Numbered from the stretch's first letter, positions 24,792 through 32,978 are shown. The stretch is 39,749 nucleotides of DNA from Lachnospiraceae bacterium (GCA_017455005.1 JAFTBX010000058.1:1-39749), one strand, 5' to 3'. Program-made: numbers and translations. Notes: generated by a model not told the origin, from the letters alone.

Positions 24792-25415
24792 ATGGACAAG
24801 AAGGCAATGTATAAACTGTCCTATGGCCTCTTTATCGTGACTACAGAGTACGACGGCAAGGTCAACGGATGTATCAGCAACACAGCCATGCAGGTGACGA
24901 CCGATCCCAACAAGATCGTGATCGCGGTCAACAAATCAAACCTGACCCATGATCTCATGCTTGCGTCCAACAAGTTCAACGTGTCGATCCTGAGCCAGGA
25001 CGCAGACTTTGAACTGTTTAAGCATTTCGGATTCCAGTCCGGCAGGGATGTCGATAAGTTCGCGGGCTTCACGGACTGTAAGCTGTCGGGTAACGGGCTT
25101 CCCTATATCACCCGGGGAACAAATGCCTGGCTTAGCTGTTGGATCGATCAGACGATCGATCTCGGTACGCATACGCTTTTCATCGCGTTTGTAACGGATA
25201 TGGAGGTGCTGTCGGCCACGCCGTCCTGCACCTACGAATACTATCAGAGCGAGATCAAGCCGAAGCCGCAGAAGGTGGGAACAACGCCGGAAGGCAAGAC
25301 CGTCTGGCGCTGCCGGATCTGCGGATATGAGTATGTCGGAGAGGAACTGCCGGCAGACTTTATCTGTCCGCTCTGCAAGCACCCGGCAAGCGACTTTGAG
25401 AAGGTCGTGGTTTGA
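24792..25415 (+). CDS. Flavin reductase-rubredoxin fusion (high-molecular-weight rubredoxin)
   Basis: A 207-residue two-domain electron carrier. Residues about 1-150 are an FMN-binding split-barrel flavin reductase domain (YGLFIVTTEYDGKVNGCISNTAMQ, with NVSILSQD further on). Residues about 170-205 are a rubredoxin with two CxxC knuckles, CRICGYEY and CPLCKHPASDFEKV. In acetogens and Clostridia such proteins (Hrb) pass electrons from NADH to diiron flavoproteins that detoxify oxygen or NO. AAGGAG precedes the ATG. A small hairpin (24746-24777) sits in the 75-base gap before it. Confidence 0.92.
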   Translation: MDKKAMYKLSYGLFIVTTEYDGKVNGCISNTAMQVTTDPNKIVIAVNKSNLTHDLMLASNKFNVSILSQDADFELFKHFGFQSGRDVDKFAGFTDCKLSGNGLPYITRGTNAWLSCWIDQTIDLGTHTLFIAFVTDMEVLSATPSCTYEYYQSEIKPKPQKVGTTPEGKTVWRCRICGYEYVGEELPADFICPLCKHPASDFEKVVV

Positions 25416-25437
25416 CCAATACTATAGAAGCTGAGCA

Positions 25438-25809
25438 ATGGTTGAAGAAGTTTATAAAGGCATCTACCGGATCGGCGTTCCGCTGCCTGGCAACCCGCTG
25501 AAAGAACTGAACAGTTATTACCTTCCCGGTGACGAGAGGGATCTGCTGATCGATACGGGTTTTAATAAAGATGAATGCCGGGAGGCGCTGGACATCCTTG
25601 CCGCAGATCCCGGGTTGACCGCGTATGAGATCACATCCCGGATGAAATGGAAGATCCATGCGGACTCGTGGTCGGATTTCCCTGCAGCGCAGAAGTGGTT
25701 CGCGGTCGGAGAGTGCCTTTCGCATCTGGATCATCTGGTGCTGGAAGGGAAGGTATCGGTGAAGGAAACGGAAGAAGCGAGGTACTATTACAAAGTTTCA
25801 AACATATAA
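25438..25809 (+). pseudogene. MBL-fold hydrolase with catalytic core deleted
   Basis: A 123-residue ORF joining the two ends of a metallo-beta-lactamase-fold protein. Residues 1-50 are its normal N-terminus (VYKGIYRIGVPLPGNPLKEL then DLLIDTGFNKDECREALD). From about residue 53 the sequence is the C-terminal winged helix (TAYEITSRMKWKI, WFAVGECLSHLDHLV). The roughly 190-residue centre with the HxHxDH zinc ligands is missing, yet the frame stays open. It cannot be an active hydrolase. It is either decayed or a retained small nucleic-acid-binding-like remnant. It ends the ligA operon, ahead of a strong terminator. Confidence 0.82.
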
Positions 25810-25860
25810 AAGAACAGATTGAACGAATTGCAAAGATCCATTTTGCAGCGCACAATGACC

Positions 25861-25900
25861 CCGGCCGACAGACGACAAGTCTGTCGGCCGGTTTGTTTTT
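25861..25900 (+). terminator. Terminator of the ligA-MBL operon
   Basis: CCGGCCGACAGAC and GTCTGTCGGCCGG form a perfect 13-base-pair stem with loop GACAA, followed by TTTGTTTTTA. Confidence 0.96.
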
Positions 25901-25910
25901 AATGTAATGA

Positions 25911-25939
25911 TTGACAGACAGGAAAAAAATTCATATAAT
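25911..25939 (+). promoter_or_regulatory. Consensus promoter of ptb-buk
   Basis: TTGACA (25911-25916) and TATAAT (25934-25939) at exactly 17 bases match the sigma-70/sigmaA consensus perfectly. The leader holds a near-match to the GntR operator (25939-25949) and a perfect inverted repeat ATTGCAT-AGTC-ATGCAAT (25978-25995). Confidence 0.88.
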
Positions 25940-26035
25940 TGTAATATAATCATATAATAATATGAAACGGATTTTGAATTGCATAGTCATGCAATCAATA
26001 TTAGATGGAATGAAATGAATGAAGGAGTTCAAAAC

Positions 26036-26968
26036 ATGATCAGAGATTTTAAAGAGCTGGCTGCTGCAGTTGAAGCCATGACCGCAAAGTCACGGCTGGC
26101 ACTTTGCTGTGCGGAAGACGAGCACGCGCTGGAGGCGGTCGCGACTGCCGTCCGCAAAGGAATGATCGAAGCCGTGCTGATCGGCCAGCCGGATAATATA
26201 GAGAAGATACTCAGCGACATCCATGAAGATCCAAAGAATTACAGGATTATTGCGGCTGACGGTCCGGAAGAGGCTGTGCGCATTGCCGCGGACATGGTTC
26301 GTGACGGCGAGGCCGACATTATCATGAAAGGAAAAATGCAGACCTCCGATCTGATGCGGAATGTTCTGAAGAAGGAGAATGATCTCCGGGACAGTGCTGT
26401 ACTTTCTGTATGCGGAAACTTTGTCCTGAAACAGTATCCGGAAGGATATGAGCCGCGTATCATCTCCGTCACGGATCCGGCGCTCAATGTGCATCCGACG
26501 CTCAAACAAAAAGAAGCGATTCTTAAAAACGCGCTCCGCCTGAGAAAAGCGATGGGCGAGTCTGATACCAGGGTGGCTGTGATCGCGGCGAACGAGCAGG
26601 TTTCGCCCAAAATCTCCGAGACGGTAGAAGCGGATGCGCTTAAACAGATGAATATCCGGAGAGAGCTTGAAGGATGTACGGTGGAAGGCCCGATCTCGCT
26701 GGACCTTGCGCTCTTTCCGGCAGCAGTGGCTGTTAAAGGTTATGAAAGCCCAGTTGCGGGCAATGCCGACCTTCTCCTGATGCCTGATCTGATCAGTGCC
26801 AACATTCTCGCGAAGAGTATTACAGACCTGGCGGGAGGAGAGACCGCGGGTATCGTTTTAGGCGCGAAGGTGCCAATCGTGCTGGTCTCCAGAGCCTCGG
26901 CTGCATCGGATAAGTTTAATTCGATCGCGCTTGCAGCCTATGTGGCGCCGAATTACAGAAAATCCTGA
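26036..26968 (+). CDS. ptb: Phosphate butyryltransferase (phosphate acyltransferase)
   Basis: A 310-residue member of the phosphate acetyl/butyryltransferase family. It exchanges CoA of butyryl-CoA (or a related acyl-CoA) for phosphate. Motifs include AVLIGQPDNIEKIL, ADIIMKGKMQTSDLMR (a hallmark of Ptb), VTDPALNVHPTLKQKEAI and a C-terminal GNADLLLMPDLISANILAK. The start is set by AAGGAG eight bases before ATG 26036. The next gene is butyrate kinase, making the classic ATP-yielding pair of butyrate formation. Ptb enzymes often accept valeryl-, isobutyryl- or acetoacetyl-CoA too, so the real substrate may be tied to the neighbouring BKACE regulon. Confidence 0.93.
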   Translation: MIRDFKELAAAVEAMTAKSRLALCCAEDEHALEAVATAVRKGMIEAVLIGQPDNIEKILSDIHEDPKNYRIIAADGPEEAVRIAADMVRDGEADIIMKGKMQTSDLMRNVLKKENDLRDSAVLSVCGNFVLKQYPEGYEPRIISVTDPALNVHPTLKQKEAILKNALRLRKAMGESDTRVAVIAANEQVSPKISETVEADALKQMNIRRELEGCTVEGPISLDLALFPAAVAVKGYESPVAGNADLLLMPDLISANILAKSITDLAGGETAGIVLGAKVPIVLVSRASAASDKFNSIALAAYVAPNYRKS

Positions 26969-27006
26969 AGAAAGGAAACGGGTCTGATGGGACCCAGGCA
27001 ATAAAA

Positions 27007-28116
27007 ATGAAAATACTGACAATCAATCCCGGCTCAACGTCGACAAAGGTGGCTTTGTTTGAAAATAACAGCGGCGTGCCTGAACCCGTATTTCAGAAAA
27101 ATGTTTCCCATGACGCTAAGGATCTTGCAGCATATAAAACGGTCAGTGACCAGCTGCCTTACCGAAAGGAAGCAATTCTCGCGGCAATGAGAGAAAACAG
27201 AGTTGCGCTTGATTACATCGATGCGGTCGTCGGAAGAGGCGGCGGGTTATTTCCGATGGAAGGCGGCACCTACGGGATCAATGCCGTTATGCTCGAGCAT
27301 GCGCAAAAAGGCGCAAACGGCATCCAGCACCCGGCACAGCTGGGTCCGCAGCTCGCACATGCATTTGCAGAAGAATGCGGAGCGATGGCTTTCGTAGTAA
27401 ATCCGCCGGATGTGGACGAGATTCAGGACGTGGCACGCATGACCGGTCTTAAAGGGGTGTACCGGATGGTGCATCTTCACGCGCTCAACCTCAAGGAGAC
27501 TGCGATCCGCCATGCGGAATCAATGGGTAGAAACTATGAAGACTGTAATTTCGTCGTCTGCCATATCGGAGGAGGAATATCTGTCTCTGCACATCAGCAC
27601 GGCAGAATGATCGACGGCTATGACATCGCCGGCGGAGAAGGCCCGATGACGCCCACGAGAAGCGGCTCGGTCTCCGTCGCAAATCTTCTCAACTATATGC
27701 AGGGAAAGGATCCGGAGTCAGTCCGGAGTGTCAGCACAAAGAGCGGCGGTTTTGTTTCTCATCTCGGAACATCGGACGCGCTGGAAGTGATCAGGAGAGC
27801 GGAAAGCGGGGACAGGTATGCAGCTATGGTCTGGGAGTCCATGATCTACCAGATCTGTAAATGTATCGGCTCCATGGCGGCAGTACTCGGCGGACAGGTC
27901 GACGGGATCCTGCTTGGAGGCGGAATGGTACACTCGGAGGATCTGGTCAAAAAGATCCGGCAGCAGTGCGAATGGATCGCTCCGGTCACTGCATATCCCG
28001 GGGAGTTTGAAATGGAAGCCATGGCAAGCGGCGCGATCCGCGTGATGACGGGCAGGGAAAAAGTAAAGGAATACACCGGCAAACCGGTCTGGACCGGATT
28101 TGACTTTGCCAGTTGA
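27007..28116 (+). CDS. buk: Butyrate kinase
   Basis: A 369-residue ASKHA-fold acyl kinase that makes ATP from butyryl phosphate. It shows the N-terminal phosphate motif ILTINPGSTSTKVALF, VGRGGGLFPMEGGTYGIN, ANGIQHPAQLGPQLA, the adenosine motif VVCHIGGGISVSAHQHGRMI and GGEGPMTPTRSGS. All are typical of Buk rather than acetate kinase. The length is normal (about 355-370). It follows ptb after 38 bases, in which a small GGGTC/GACCC hairpin overlaps the likely ribosome binding site region. Confidence 0.95.
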   Translation: MKILTINPGSTSTKVALFENNSGVPEPVFQKNVSHDAKDLAAYKTVSDQLPYRKEAILAAMRENRVALDYIDAVVGRGGGLFPMEGGTYGINAVMLEHAQKGANGIQHPAQLGPQLAHAFAEECGAMAFVVNPPDVDEIQDVARMTGLKGVYRMVHLHALNLKETAIRHAESMGRNYEDCNFVVCHIGGGISVSAHQHGRMIDGYDIAGGEGPMTPTRSGSVSVANLLNYMQGKDPESVRSVSTKSGGFVSHLGTSDALEVIRRAESGDRYAAMVWESMIYQICKCIGSMAAVLGGQVDGILLGGGMVHSEDLVKKIRQQCEWIAPVTAYPGEFEMEAMASGAIRVMTGREKVKEYTGKPVWTGFDFAS

Positions 28117-28184
28117 CCGCAGTGCGCGGCAGGAGCGAATGCTGACTGATCCGTGAGAAAGCAAAAGAAGGCAGGCAAAATAAT

Positions 28185-28221
28185 AAAACCGCAGGAAGCA
28201 ACATATGTTCCTGCGGTTTTT
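28185..28221. terminator. Terminator between buk and the GntR gene
   Basis: AAAACCGCAGGAA pairs with TTCCTGCGGTTTT around a short loop that includes the palindrome ACATATGT, and is followed by TTTTT. It ends ptb-buk. The A-run on its other side lets it serve the converging GntR gene also. Confidence 0.93.
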
Positions 28222-28253
28222 GCTTAGATGAAACAGTTGGGAATACTCCGGGT

Positions 28254-28988
28254 TTACTGCGCGCTGCTCAGTGCATGAAACTGACGGATAGTCTGCAGAT
28301 GCTTTTCCATTATCTTGTAGGCGCGGTCACCGTCACCCTGCATGATCGCCTCGGCGACCTCAAGATGGTGGTCTTTAAAGGTCTGACGGCTCTTTGCGGC
28401 ATTGGGGTTGTCTCCGGAAAGCATGTTATGGCGGTTTAACTCCATCGAGGACATCTCGGTGATCGAAAGGATCAGCCATAGAAACTCATTGTGGCTTGCC
28501 TTGGAGATGAACTGGTGCAGATCGCGGTCCAGCTCGCTGATGCGCTCGTTCTGGGCTTCACTGCCCTCATAGTGCTCAATCTCCTGCTGATATGCCTGTG
28601 CAGTCTGCAGGATCTCCTCCTTCTGGCGCTGAGAACCCTGGAGAGCGGCCTGACGTGCCGCTTCCGGCTCCAGGAGCGCCCGGACATCGATCACCTGGGA
28701 CTGGGAGACATTTTCCAGAACGGCGTAGTTGAACATCATGCGTCCGAGGATGTGGGGATCGCACTGGGAGGTGACATAGGAACCGCCGCCCTGCTTTGCT
28801 TCGAGCAGTCCGACCGTACGGAGCGAGCAAAGTGCCTCGCGAAGCGGGATACGGCTGACGCCGAGAAGGTCGGAAAATTCCTGCTCCGTCATCAGCTTGT
28901 CGCCCTTTTTCAGCTTTTTATCCTCGATCTGGTTCAGGATGTAGTCGACGATCATCTGGCTGTAGTTTTGTTTATTCATAAGGCTCAT
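28254..28988 (-). CDS. GntR-family regulator with FCD ligand domain
   Basis: A 244-residue FadR/VanR-type repressor-activator. The N-terminal winged helix (about 12-80) contains LMTEQEFSDLLGVSRIPLRE and GLLEAKQGGGSYVTS. The FCD domain (about 95-235) is an all-helical ligand pocket with the usual acidic and His metal-site positions (DVRALLEPEAA, ELDRDLHQFI, HHLEVAEAIMQGD, MEKHL). FCD regulators usually sense organic or amino acids. It is divergent from the dienoyl-reductase/BKACE operon. Identical sites TTGTATTACAAAT occur at three promoters around it and fit the FCD consensus, so it is the probable regulator of the cluster. AGGAG lies nine bases before the ATG. Confidence 0.92.
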   Translation of the reverse strand: MSLMNKQNYSQMIVDYILNQIEDKKLKKGDKLMTEQEFSDLLGVSRIPLREALCSLRTVGLLEAKQGGGSYVTSQCDPHILGRMMFNYAVLENVSQSQVIDVRALLEPEAARQAALQGSQRQKEEILQTAQAYQQEIEHYEGSEAQNERISELDRDLHQFISKASHNEFLWLILSITEMSSMELNRHNMLSGDNPNAAKSRQTFKDHHLEVAEAIMQGDGDRAYKIMEKHLQTIRQFHALSSAQ

Positions 28989-28997
28989 GGTGCATAT

Positions 28998-29030
28998 CTC
29001 CTATAGGAGGCAGCCTCGCTGACTGCCTCC
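28998..29030 (-). promoter_or_regulatory. Leader hairpin abutting the GntR ribosome binding site
   Basis: On the minus strand GGAGGCAG pairs with CTGCCTCC (29006-29030). Its right arm can instead pair with the ribosome binding site within CTCCTATAGGAG (28998-29009). The two folds are mutually exclusive, a layout that could tune translation. Confidence 0.4.
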
Positions 29031-29056
29031 GGCATTTGCTGTATTTTATATGACAA

Positions 29057-29085
29057 ATTATAAAAGATAGCAACGGATAATGCAA
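29057..29085 (-). promoter_or_regulatory. Promoter of the GntR gene
   Basis: On the minus strand TTGCAT (29080-29085) and TATAAT (29057-29062) are 17 bases apart, about 70 bases before the ATG. Confidence 0.75.
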
Positions 29086-29193
29086 GCATGAATTTCCGGG
29101 AGCATGCCATTGAAATGATTGAAATTATAAGCTGAGCAGTATGATTTTGGCTGGCATGATAAAGTATTTTTGCTGTACAAAAGGAATATAATA

Positions 29194-29234
29194 TTGACAT
29201 TTTAGTAATAATATTATAAGCTTGTATTACAAAT
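29194..29234 (+). promoter_or_regulatory. Promoter with GntR operator 1 (reductase-BKACE operon)
   Basis: TTGACA (29194-29199) is followed at 15 bases by TATAAG (29215-29220). The operator TTGTATTACAAAT (29222-29234, core inverted repeat TTGTA-N-TACAA at 29222-29232) begins right after it, over the expected transcription start, a position suited to repression. Confidence 0.7.
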
Positions 29235-29256
29235 AATGAATGGGCAGGGCATACTT

Positions 29257-31257
29257 ATGAATTATCCATTGTTGTTTTCGAAATCTAAGATCAATCAGCT
29301 GGAGCTAAAGAACCGTCTGGTTATGACTCCGATGGGGTGCGGCCTGGCAAACGAGGACGGGACCGTTACCGACGAACTGATCGCATACTATGAGGAAAGA
29401 GCACAAGGCGGGGCGGCGCTGCTTTATACGGAAGTCGCCTGTGTCAATGATATCCATGGCAGACGTTCCAAAAGGCAGATCGGCCTCACGAATGACAGCC
29501 AGATCCCCGGACTAAAGAGACTCACCGACACGATCCACCGTTATGACTGTAGGATCTTTACACAGCTTCTGCATCCCGGCGTGATCACTTCCAATGCTGC
29601 AAATGGCGGGAGAGAACTCCCCGGTCCGAGCGGTGTTACATCGAAGTTTTTGAGACAGAAGGCCAGAGCCTTTTCAGTCGAGGAACTGCACGCACTCGTC
29701 GGAGATTATGCGTCAGCTGCAAAACGCGCGAAGGAAGGCGGTTTTGACGGAGTGGAGATCCATGCGGCCCATCATTATCTGCTTCATGAATTTTTAAGTC
29801 CGTATTTTAACAAGCGTGAGGATGAATACGGTGGCTCATTTGAAAACCGTATCCGTCTCCTGCTGGAGATCACGGATGCTGTCAGACAGGCGGTGGGACC
29901 GGACTATCCGGTAACTGTCCGGCTTTCCGCGGAAGACTATATGGGCAATGAAAGCTACCATCTGGACGAAATGCTTCAGCTCTGCCGGATCCTGGAGAAA
30001 CACGGTATCGACGCCATCAGCGTAACCGCAGGCGGCACCGAAAACGGCAGGTCACATTCGCTGGAACCCGTGAGTTATCCCCAAGGCTGGCGCAGACATC
30101 TTGCGGGAAGTATCCGGAAAATGGTTTCTATCCCGGTCATTTCAACGACGGTCATAAGGGATCCTGCCTATGCGGAGAGCCTGCTTGCGGACGGATATAT
30201 GGACTTTATCGGTATGGGCCGGAGCTTTCTTGCAGATCCGCAGTGGCCGAAGAAAGCGAAGGAAGGCCATCCGGAAGATATCCGCAGATGCATCTCCTGC
30301 ATGCGCTGTATTGACCTCATTAAGAGCGGGCAGCCAATCGGATGTTCTGTTAATGCCGAATGCGGCAGAGAGTATATTATTGCACAGCACCGCGCGGCAA
30401 AGACCGGAGCCGGCGGAGGCATTGCACAGGTTGGCGACGGCCGTCTCTGCGTGATCGCTGGAGCAGGTGTTGCCGGTATGGAGTGCGCGAGGATCCTTGC
30501 AATGCGCGGATTCAAAGTCGTGGTATTTGAGAAAGAGGACCATATCGGCGGCCAGGTCTGGCTGGCAGGTCAGGCGCCGCATCAGGAAAAGATGCTGTGG
30601 CTCGTCGATCATTATGAAAAGCAGCTTGCGAAGCTTGGCGTAGAGATCCGGCTCAGCCATCCGGTGACCGCGGAAGAAGTGATGAAGCTGCATCCGGCAC
30701 ACATCATTGATGCAACAGGTTCATCTGCGTATTATCCGGAGACAGTGACCGGATGGGACAGCCCGCTCGTGACAACGCCGCCGGAGGTCCTTTCCGGAAG
30801 GTCCGGACTGGAAAACAGCAATGTTGTACTGCTCGGAACAGGACTCACGGCACTCGAGACAGCGGAGTATCTTGCAGAACGCGGAAATATGATCACGATC
30901 GTCGGTGAGTCGGAAACGGTATCATCCCGCGGCGGCAACAGTATTGTTATCGCAGACCTGCTGCGAAGACTTGATCTTTTCAACGCAGTCGTCATGAACT
31001 GCAGAAGGATCACAAAGATCGGTTGTGACCGGATCTTTTACGAACATACAAAGACCGGTATGCAGTTCGAGCTTCCCTGCGACAAGGTCGTGCTCTGCAA
31101 GGGCGTGCGTTCTGTCGGCAAGGTGGCCGCAGCACTGAAGGAACTTAATCCGGATATGGAAGTACACGTGATCGGAGACGCGGCTAAGCCTGCCCGCATC
31201 CGGGAAGACATCCTGGACGGCTACAAGATGGGCTGGAGCCTGAAAAAAAGAAGATAA
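29257..31257 (+). CDS. FMN/4Fe-4S/FAD oxidoreductase, 2,4-dienoyl-CoA reductase-like
   Basis: A 666-residue Old-Yellow-Enzyme-type flavoprotein of the FadH/2-enoate reductase/TMADH group. The N-terminal TIM barrel (about 1-340) binds FMN and contains HAAHHYLLHEFLSP and RIRLLLEITDAVRQAVG. Four cysteines (345, 348, 351, 363; CxxCxxCx11C) ligate the 4Fe-4S cluster. The C-terminal half has FAD and NAD(P) loops, GAGVAGMECARI and GTGLTALETAEYL. It likely reduces an enoyl or activated double bond, or demethylates/oxidises an amine as some relatives do. ATG 29257 is preferred because the upstream in-frame ATG (29236) nearly touches the operator. It is followed by BKACE after 42 bases. Confidence 0.88.
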   Translation: MNYPLLFSKSKINQLELKNRLVMTPMGCGLANEDGTVTDELIAYYEERAQGGAALLYTEVACVNDIHGRRSKRQIGLTNDSQIPGLKRLTDTIHRYDCRIFTQLLHPGVITSNAANGGRELPGPSGVTSKFLRQKARAFSVEELHALVGDYASAAKRAKEGGFDGVEIHAAHHYLLHEFLSPYFNKREDEYGGSFENRIRLLLEITDAVRQAVGPDYPVTVRLSAEDYMGNESYHLDEMLQLCRILEKHGIDAISVTAGGTENGRSHSLEPVSYPQGWRRHLAGSIRKMVSIPVISTTVIRDPAYAESLLADGYMDFIGMGRSFLADPQWPKKAKEGHPEDIRRCISCMRCIDLIKSGQPIGCSVNAECGREYIIAQHRAAKTGAGGGIAQVGDGRLCVIAGAGVAGMECARILAMRGFKVVVFEKEDHIGGQVWLAGQAPHQEKMLWLVDHYEKQLAKLGVEIRLSHPVTAEEVMKLHPAHIIDATGSSAYYPETVTGWDSPLVTTPPEVLSGRSGLENSNVVLLGTGLTALETAEYLAERGNMITIVGESETVSSRGGNSIVIADLLRRLDLFNAVVMNCRRITKIGCDRIFYEHTKTGMQFELPCDKVVLCKGVRSVGKVAAALKELNPDMEVHVIGDAAKPARIREDILDGYKMGWSLKKRR

Positions 31258-31299
31258 TCATTGAGAGACATAATCTAAAGAGAGGATTCGGAGGATAAT

Positions 31300-32139
31300 A
31301 TGAGCAACAAACTGATCGTTACAGCAGCCCTTCTGGGCAACGGCACCACCAAGGAAATGAACCCGGCAGTCCCTTACCATGCGGAAGAGATCGCGAAGGA
31401 CGCTGTTACATGTGTGAGAGCCGGTGCTTCAATCGTACATATCCATGTGCGTGACGACGAAGGAAAGGCTACGATGGAAACGCAGAAGTTCATCGATGCA
31501 TATGAGGCGACAAAGGACGCGCTTGATAAGGCCGGCCTTGACGCAATCATCAATCTTTCCACAGGCGGCAGAGGCTCGGACGAGCTTCGCACGGCGCATA
31601 TCGAGGCGCTCCGTCCGGAGATGTGTTCCTACAATCCGGGTTCCATCAACTGGGGCAAGGCGTTCGTCTATCTCAATCCGCCCTCACTCATGGATCGTCT
31701 TGGCAGAGTCTGCCTGGAGACAGGCACAAAGCCGGAAATCGAGATTTTTGATACGGCCATGTTCAACAACGTCATCCAGGGCGTAAAGGATGGGATTCTT
31801 AAAGCCCCGTGCCATTTTCAGTTCATCATGGGTATTCCGGGCGGCATGGTCGGCAACATTAAAAATGTCTCCTTCCTGCTTGACTGTATGCCGGAAGGAT
31901 CGACCTGGTCCATCACCGGTATCGGCAAGGCACATATGCCGATGCTGCTGACAGGTCTTGCGGCAGGCGCCAACGGTATCCGCGTCGGTCTGGAGGATGG
32001 TATCTGGCTGGAGAAGGGCGTTCCGGCGACCAACGAGAGCTTCGTGCAGCAGGCGGTCGCTCTCGGAAAGCTGGCAGGCAGGGAAATCGCGACAGCTGAG
32101 GAAGCAAGAGCGATCCTCGGGGTCAAGCACAGAGACTAA
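31300..32139 (+). CDS. Beta-keto acid cleavage enzyme (BKACE, DUF849)
   Basis: A 279-residue zinc TIM-barrel enzyme. BKACEs react a beta-keto acid with acetyl-CoA, giving acetoacetate (or a relative) and a new CoA thioester, or acetoacetyl-CoA. The zinc ligands correspond to His47 and His49 in VHIHVRDDEG and Glu232 in GLEDGIW. The catalytic Arg228 and Asp233 are also present. The best-known member, Kce of lysine fermentation, has a Glu in TGAET that contacts the substrate amino group. Here the aligned segment is LGNGT, so the substrate is probably not 3-keto-5-aminohexanoate. GGAGG lies before the ATG. It shares an operon with the dienoyl-reductase-like enzyme. Confidence 0.92.
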   Translation: MSNKLIVTAALLGNGTTKEMNPAVPYHAEEIAKDAVTCVRAGASIVHIHVRDDEGKATMETQKFIDAYEATKDALDKAGLDAIINLSTGGRGSDELRTAHIEALRPEMCSYNPGSINWGKAFVYLNPPSLMDRLGRVCLETGTKPEIEIFDTAMFNNVIQGVKDGILKAPCHFQFIMGIPGGMVGNIKNVSFLLDCMPEGSTWSITGIGKAHMPMLLTGLAAGANGIRVGLEDGIWLEKGVPATNESFVQQAVALGKLAGREIATAEEARAILGVKHRD

Positions 32140-32180
32140 ACGGCAGAGATCAACATCGGCAACAATTCCATATTGAACCA

Positions 32181-32233
32181 AAAAAGCTGTTATACTTTGC
32201 CTCCTAAGGGGAGGATAAAGTATAACAGCTTTA
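32181..32233. terminator. Bidirectional terminator after BKACE
   Basis: AAAGCTGTTATACTTT pairs perfectly with AAAGTATAACAGCTTT, with an inner CCTCC/GGAGG stem. T/A runs flank it on both sides, so it ends BKACE and the converging membrane-protein gene. Confidence 0.9.
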
Positions 32234-32239
32234 TTCATG

Positions 32240-32905
32240 TTAAAAGAGCACGGACAGCGGCCTCCGCATCCGTTTCTGGAAGAATTTTACGGCCTGGCCG
32301 GTGAGAAGCGCTGCTATGATGGTGCCTTCCCGGGTTCCTTCGATCCGGAAGGAAAAGAGGATCAGGGAAAGGATAACTGAAAGCAGAACACTGGAGATGT
32401 CGAAGACGACCTTGACGTTTCCAAAGGGTTTTCCGGTCTTATCGGAGATGGCTTTGACAAAAGCTTCCCCCGAATTCATGATTACGTCAGCGATGACCGT
32501 AAGGGATATGCCAAACCCCAGGATGACAGTACCGGTAAGGACCCACAGGATTCCGTGCGCATAGATGGCGTTGGGAAGATGCGCAGCCAGCATCATGCCG
32601 ATATCCGTGAACCATCCGAACAGGAAAGAAAGTGGGATCTGCAGAAGCTGAAAGAGCTTAAAATCCTTTCGCAGGATAAGGAATTGCCCGAGGATCAGAG
32701 TACAGTTCCAAAGGAAGAGCCAGGATCCGAATGAAAGCATGGTAAAGCGCAGGCTCAGGATATTGGCAACGGATGAGACCGGTGAAACACCGAGATTGCC
32801 TCGTTTAGTGATGGCGACTGCAACGCCGGATATGAAAAGGCCTATGATCATAATGATGACCCGGGCGGCGAAACGGCCGGAAAATGTTCTGGTTTGCTGG
32901 TTCAT
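32240..32905 (-). CDS. YczE/YitT-like integral membrane protein
   Basis: A 221-residue membrane protein with about five hydrophobic helices, starting with FAARVIIMIIGLFISGVAVAI then KRGNLGVSPVSSVANILS. The G(D/N)LG-x-SP motif after helix 1 is typical of the YczE/YyaS/YitT group, whose function is unknown. The start at 32905 has AAAGGAGG eight bases upstream. It stands apart from the divergent operons, convergent with BKACE. No operator copy is near its promoter region, so it may be unrelated to the regulon. Confidence 0.85.
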   Translation of the reverse strand: MNQQTRTFSGRFAARVIIMIIGLFISGVAVAITKRGNLGVSPVSSVANILSLRFTMLSFGSWLFLWNCTLILGQFLILRKDFKLFQLLQIPLSFLFGWFTDIGMMLAAHLPNAIYAHGILWVLTGTVILGFGISLTVIADVIMNSGEAFVKAISDKTGKPFGNVKVVFDISSVLLSVILSLILFSFRIEGTREGTIIAALLTGQAVKFFQKRMRRPLSVLF

Positions 32906-32978
32906 GGCGGGACCTCCTTTGTCCAAGGGCTAGTTTAACATGTTATATCTGGTTATGCACGTGTTGTTTCATAGAAAG

